Shown here: piece after piece, positions 6,477 through 9,331 of the stretch
Layout of the letters: each line of letters opens with the position of its first letter
Position numbering within the stretch: the stretch's first letter is position 1
DNA from: Erythrobacter sp. UBA2510
Lineage (GTDB): Bacteria; Pseudomonadota; Alphaproteobacteria; Sphingomonadales; Sphingomonadaceae
Length of the DNA stretch: 9,331 bases
Direction: 5' to 3'
NCBI GenBank assembly: GCA_002341345.1
Contig: DDNW01000108.1
Coordinates: 1,678 to 11,008 of the forward strand
Made by a program: the position numbers and the translations under genes
The notes under the pieces: model-generated
What the model saw: only the letters and a program-made list of their open reading frames with translations
Database searches by the model: none
Told to the model about the DNA's origin: nothing

Positions 6477-7811
6477 TCACACCCGCACATCCTGAAGGCA
6501 TTCGAGCACCGCCTGCCGGGCGATGGTCTGCAAGGTGCCGCTCTGGTGGATGCCGTCGGGCAGGTGCTCCGCCCCGCCCAGCTCTGCCCCGATCGCATCG
6601 ATGTCAATCACGTCCAGCCTGCGCGTATCGGCAATGTCGTCGAGCACGAGGTTCATCTCCTTGGCCGCGACATTCGACAACGTCGCGCTGAGCGGCGCGT
6701 CGAAGCCCATATAGCTGGAAATATCCTCGTGGCCCGAGGTCGACATGCGGTTGAGCGCGATGACCTTGGTGCCCGAAGTCTTGGCCAGCCGGTCGATCAA
6801 CGCCTCGTAATCCTTGCCGATCGCCTCGACCGGGCGCTTCACCACCTCGAATTCCTGCGACAGCCACGATTTGACCGCCGGACCCGCTGCCGCCTGATGG
6901 TGGCGCATCACATGCATGTAATAGCCCAGCTTCTTGTGGCGCAGGATCGCCAGCGGCTCGACCGCAAGCGACATCAGCACCGCCTGCGGCGCGCCCAGAT
7001 GCTGCATCCCGCTGGGCGTGAAGACCGGGTAATTATCCTTCAGCGGCGCACTGCCCAGCGCCTGCAAGGTCGCGCCCATGAACATCCAGTCGTTCGGAGT
7101 CGGCGCGTTCGACAGCCCGCCGAAATAGGCATGCGCATCCTCCAGGATCGCCTGGAACTGCGACGGGGTCCGCGTGATCTGGTCAAGCAGGATCGGCGCG
7201 CAAGGCGCAATCGGATGGTCGGGGACATAGACCATCTGCGTGGCCTGCTGCTCCATCGCGAACATCTCGGTAAAGGCGGTCTGTGACCCGCTGACCACGC
7301 CCACGGCATCGCACACGCCCTGACACAGCAGCGTCACCGGCTTCTCCGCGCCATCGGCCCACCAGCCGCGCGTGCGGCTGTGCCAGCCCGGCATCAGCCC
7401 GGTATGCACGTCGGCAAGCGCGGTCATGCGCCGTCCCGCCAGCATCAGTGCGCGCAGTTCCCCGGCGCGTTCGTCCTCAGGCGTTTCCTCCATCTCGAGC
7501 TGGCCGATGACGTCGCCTGCGCGCCATTCCTCGATCGTGCGGATCGAGAGGTAACCGCCGCGCGCCAGCCCGTCGCCCAGCTTCAGCCGCCCGCCAATGC
7601 GCGGCGCAATGGCGACCTGCAATTCCATCTCGTCGGCGAATTCGGGCTGTCCGGTAACCTTGCCCGTCGCCTCAAGGCTGACGTTGAAATAGCCGATTGG
7701 CTGATGCGCCTCGCAATATTGCCCGTCCGCCACCAGCCAGCGCACGCCCGAACGCAGCAGCGAATAACCACTTGCCTCCAGCGGCCCGAGCGTGAGCGGC
7801 AGCAGCGTCAC
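6477..7811 (-). CDS. Lipoyl-like barrel fused to an SGNH hydrolase/acyltransferase domain (SGNH-3)
   Basis: A 444-residue protein starting at GTG 7811, which overlaps the stop of the upstream gene by 4 bases. Residues about 1-108 read like two halves of a barrel-sandwich (lipoyl/biotinyl) domain: a G-x-x-x-x-x-x-P-I-G-Y turn near 30-41, then an IAPRIGG...GDVIGQLE half at about 68-106. No E-T-D-K-A-like acceptor lysine is present. Residues about 158-440 align well with the 277-residue SGNH protein encoded at 1427-2260. LRHK (290-293) matches LVRHK, WLSQEFEVV matches WLRENFEKV, and RRLDVIDIDAI matches GISIVDIDAI. GVVSGS (171-176) is the likely nucleophile block, with Ser176. DGIH (419-422) supplies the Asp/His pair. 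There is no signal peptide. A bound barrel plus acyl-handling domain suggests an enzyme that works on or beside a lipoyl carrier, possibly replacing E2. That role is inference. Confidence 0.72.
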   Translation of the reverse strand: MTLLPLTLGPLEASGYSLLRSGVRWLVADGQYCEAHQPIGYFNVSLEATGKVTGQPEFADEMELQVAIAPRIGGRLKLGDGLARGGYLSIRTIEEWRAGDVIGQLEMEETPEDERAGELRALMLAGRRMTALADVHTGLMPGWHSRTRGWWADGAEKPVTLLCQGVCDAVGVVSGSQTAFTEMFAMEQQATQMVYVPDHPIAPCAPILLDQITRTPSQFQAILEDAHAYFGGLSNAPTPNDWMFMGATLQALGSAPLKDNYPVFTPSGMQHLGAPQAVLMSLAVEPLAILRHKKLGYYMHVMRHHQAAAGPAVKSWLSQEFEVVKRPVEAIGKDYEALIDRLAKTSGTKVIALNRMSTSGHEDISSYMGFDAPLSATLSNVAAKEMNLVLDDIADTRRLDVIDIDAIGAELGGAEHLPDGIHQSGTLQTIARQAVLECLQDVRV

Positions 7812-8176
7812 AGCTTCTGGTCCGAGACCATGCCGTCGTGGTGCATGATGCCCGCAATCGTGGTGCGCATCGGGCGCGTGACCGGCTGGTCGAGCGGTTC
7901 TTCTGGCTCGGTGCTGAACAGCACGAAGGGCGCATCGACCTCCAGCAGGTCGCCCGGCGTAGCCGAGATGCTGCGCACGAAGGCCTTTTCACGCGCGACG
8001 ATGCGGTAATAGGAGACCGGGGGACATTCCTGTGCGAAGGCGCTCGACAGATCGACGCGCAGATCGGCCAGCTTGCTGCCCATCTTCACCGCCTCGCCCG
8101 GTTCGACATAGAGGCATTCGATAGTCGCGACCGACATCTGCGGCATGATCAGGGGCAGGCGAACTTCGAAAATCAT
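7808..8176 (-). CDS. Lipoyl/biotinyl-like domain protein without the acceptor lysine
   Basis: A 122-residue protein from ATG 8176, with GGAG 9 bases upstream. LPLIMPQMSVATIE (7-20) and the V-E-P-G-E-A-V-x-x-G-S-K-L-A-D turn (24-38) are plainly the first half of an E2-type lipoyl domain, and TPGDLLEVDAPFVLFS (73-88) is the second half. Where E-T-D-K-A should stand, the sequence is LRVDLSSAFAQE, so Lys is replaced by Leu and about 12 extra residues including CPPVSYY are inserted. Lipoylation is therefore not expected. The last 30 residues form a separate tail ending DGMVSDQKL. The layout parallels the N-terminal barrel of the protein encoded just downstream, with which it shares a 4-base overlap, so the two may form a barrel pair. 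A structural or docking role is likelier than a carrier role. Confidence 0.7.
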   Translation of the reverse strand: MIFEVRLPLIMPQMSVATIECLYVEPGEAVKMGSKLADLRVDLSSAFAQECPPVSYYRIVAREKAFVRSISATPGDLLEVDAPFVLFSTEPEEPLDQPVTRPMRTTIAGIMHHDGMVSDQKL

Positions 8177-8303
8177 CGAGCGGATCTCCACTAACGCGGT
8201 GTCATGATGAGCGATGGGCCGGTGATACCGCAATGCACCATTACGGATAGGTATTTCACGACATCGGCCCATTGCAAGACAGTCGGCAGAGCGTGAACCG
8301 CCG
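8177..8303 (-). promoter_or_regulatory. 127-base gap with nested inverted repeats
   Basis: The gap lies between the transglutaminase-like gene and the lipoyl-like gene on the - strand. An outer perfect 8-bp inverted repeat has arms at 8214-8221 (ATGGGCCG) and 8265-8272 (CGGCCCAT). Inside it, CCGCAATG (8228-8235) and CATTACGG (8239-8246) pair at 7 of 8 positions around a 3-base loop. An alternative inner pairing, ATACC (8225-8229) with GGTAT (8250-8254), competes with it. The structure could end the upstream transcript, stabilise it, or control the downstream pair of genes. I could not identify a convincing promoter. Confidence 0.4.
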
Positions 8304-9331
8304 TCAGACGAAGGCAATCTCGTCGCGATAGACGGGCCGACCGTCCAGCCCCGCCAGGCTGACCGCCGCGCCGGCATTGGTGCTCTCGCGCAGCATCACC
8401 CATTGATCGGGCAGGGGTACGCCGATCGCCCCGACGAAATTCTTCGGCAGGCACTCGCTCACCAGGCGCGCATCCATCGCCCCGTAGAAACGGTCGCGCC
8501 ATGCGCTGTCCGCGCCGCCCGCCGACAGGTCCCAGCCGATGGAATCGACCGGGAACCACCCCTCGTTGTCGAGCCAGATTTCGGCCCAGTAATGGTTGGT
8601 CGGCGAGCGCCGGTAAAGGAAGTTCCCGCCCACCAGCCGCGCCGGGATGCCGCGCGCGCGGGCAAGGCCGATCAGCAGGGAAGAGGCAAGCTGGCAGTCG
8701 TAAACGCCGGTCTTCAGCACCCAGTCGAGCGGCGCCGCGACATCGACCTGATCGTAATGGATCGGGCAGAAAGTGAAGTTCGCGATCAGATAGTCCCAGA
8801 AGGCGCGCACAGCATTCTCGGCGCTCGCCGTGCCGCCGAGCCGCGCCGAGAGTGCCGCGATTTCGGGTGTGATCGCGACCAGCCCTTCCTGCTCGCGCAG
8901 ATAGAGGTCCGGATCGTCGATGGGCCCGGGTGTAATCTCCCCCAGATCGAGATCGATCCGCGCACCGATACGGATTTCCGGCGCGCCCGCGCTGGTCACC
9001 TTGACCTCCAGCCGCCCGTCGCTGACGCGGTGACGCTCAGCCTCTTCTGGCACTTCGGGCGTGATCGTGCAGTCCGGATAGAGCGCGGCCAGTGGCAAAG
9101 GCATGCGCAAGCGGCGACTTTCGCCTGCCGGCATGGCGCTCGCATCGAAGATCCGGTCGTATCGCAGCATGGCGCGCGACGGTGCTTCTTCGGCGAGATC
9201 GCGCACGAAGCGGCGCAGCGTCTCCACCTGATGCGTCTGCCAGTATTTGTCTCCCATCGCGCGGCCCGCGTGCTTGATGAACCAGCACACCTCGACCGGG
9301 TCGTAACGGGTTTCTCCTGCGATGTTGGCGG
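8304..9331 (-). CDS. Transglutaminase-like (papain-fold) protein, N-terminus outside window
   Basis: The stop is at 8304-8306 and the frame stays open to the right edge, giving 341 residues. A GTG at 9290 could be read as a start, but the frame continues through a well-formed segment (RYDPVE then VCWFIKHAGRA) with no stop, so the start probably lies outside. The transglutaminase-like core is clear: Cys in VYDCQLASSLLIGLARARGI (codon 8694-8696), His in NHYWAEIW (codon 8592-8594) and Asp in WFPVDS (codon 8544-8546), the Cys-His-Asp triad of the superfamily. GIPARLVGGNF between them is typical. Members act as peptidases, amidases, transglutaminases or acyltransferases. About 185 residues of unassigned, beta-rich sequence precede the core. 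The first part reads as soluble, but a signal peptide cannot be judged. It is co-oriented with the lipoyl-like genes, 127 bases upstream of them. Confidence 0.82.
   Translation of the reverse strand, partial: ANIAGETRYDPVEVCWFIKHAGRAMGDKYWQTHQVETLRRFVRDLAEEAPSRAMLRYDRIFDASAMPAGESRRLRMPLPLAALYPDCTITPEVPEEAERHRVSDGRLEVKVTSAGAPEIRIGARIDLDLGEITPGPIDDPDLYLREQEGLVAITPEIAALSARLGGTASAENAVRAFWDYLIANFTFCPIHYDQVDVAAPLDWVLKTGVYDCQLASSLLIGLARARGIPARLVGGNFLYRRSPTNHYWAEIWLDNEGWFPVDSIGWDLSAGGADSAWRDRFYGAMDARLVSECLPKNFVGAIGVPLPDQWVMLRESTNAGAAVSLAGLDGRPVYRDEIAFV

Noticed and set aside
5744..6607. Minus-strand open frame of 287 codons across E1 beta, the lipoyl gene and the convergent gap
   Set aside because: It crosses the convergent inverted repeat and is antisense to two well-supported genes; no domain is visible.
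6546..7286. Plus-strand open frame of 246 codons inside the barrel-SGNH gene
   Set aside because: It is an Arg- and His-rich antisense shadow of a gene whose minus-strand translation is homologous to the SGNH protein at 1427-2260.
9269..9290. GTG at 9290 as true start of the transglutaminase-like gene
   Set aside because: The frame remains open to the window edge with protein-like sequence and there is no good ribosome binding site before the GTG, so the gene is reported as partial.

Overview
The window looks like chromosomal DNA of a high-GC alphaproteobacterium. Gene density, codon bias and protein style suggest a sphingomonad (Sphingomonadales, possibly Erythrobacteraceae-like). This is an impression from reading, not a database assignment. 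It holds nine protein genes, two of them cut by the window edges. I see no rRNA, tRNA, CRISPR array, insertion sequence or phage gene.

Left part, + strand. Positions 1-1020 are the 3' end of a polytopic membrane protein of the polysaccharide flippase (Wzx/MATE-like) type. A 406-base non-coding stretch follows, with a hairpin that could terminate the flippase transcript and then a leader rich in alternative hairpins. Next comes a tightly packed operon (1427-6424): SGNH/GDSL-type hydrolase, family 2 glycosyltransferase, a second degenerate SGNH-like protein, 2-oxoacid dehydrogenase E1 alpha, E1 beta, and a free-standing 99-residue lipoyl-domain protein. The first five overlap by 4, 4, 1 and 11 bases. 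The lipoyl gene follows 41 bases later with its own strong ribosome binding site.

Right part, - strand, convergent. Reading right to left: a transglutaminase-like protein with a Cys-His-Asp triad (cut by the right edge), a 122-residue lipoyl-like protein lacking the acceptor lysine, and a 444-residue protein that fuses a lipoyl-like barrel to a third SGNH domain. A 7-bp inverted repeat lies between the two convergent units.

The most striking point is the combination. A complete thiamine-diphosphate E1 and a lipoyl carrier occur without an E2 catalytic domain or an E3 in the window. They sit among three mutually homologous SGNH proteins, two lysine-less lipoyl-like barrels, a glycosyltransferase, a transglutaminase fold and a flippase. 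A plausible reading (inference) is a dedicated acyl-supply and acyl-transfer system acting on a surface glycan or its lipid-linked precursor. E1 would oxidatively decarboxylate a 2-oxoacid onto the lipoyl protein, and SGNH proteins, one carrying its own barrel, would replace E2 as the acyl-handling enzymes. Substrate, acceptor and product cannot be read from the sequence.
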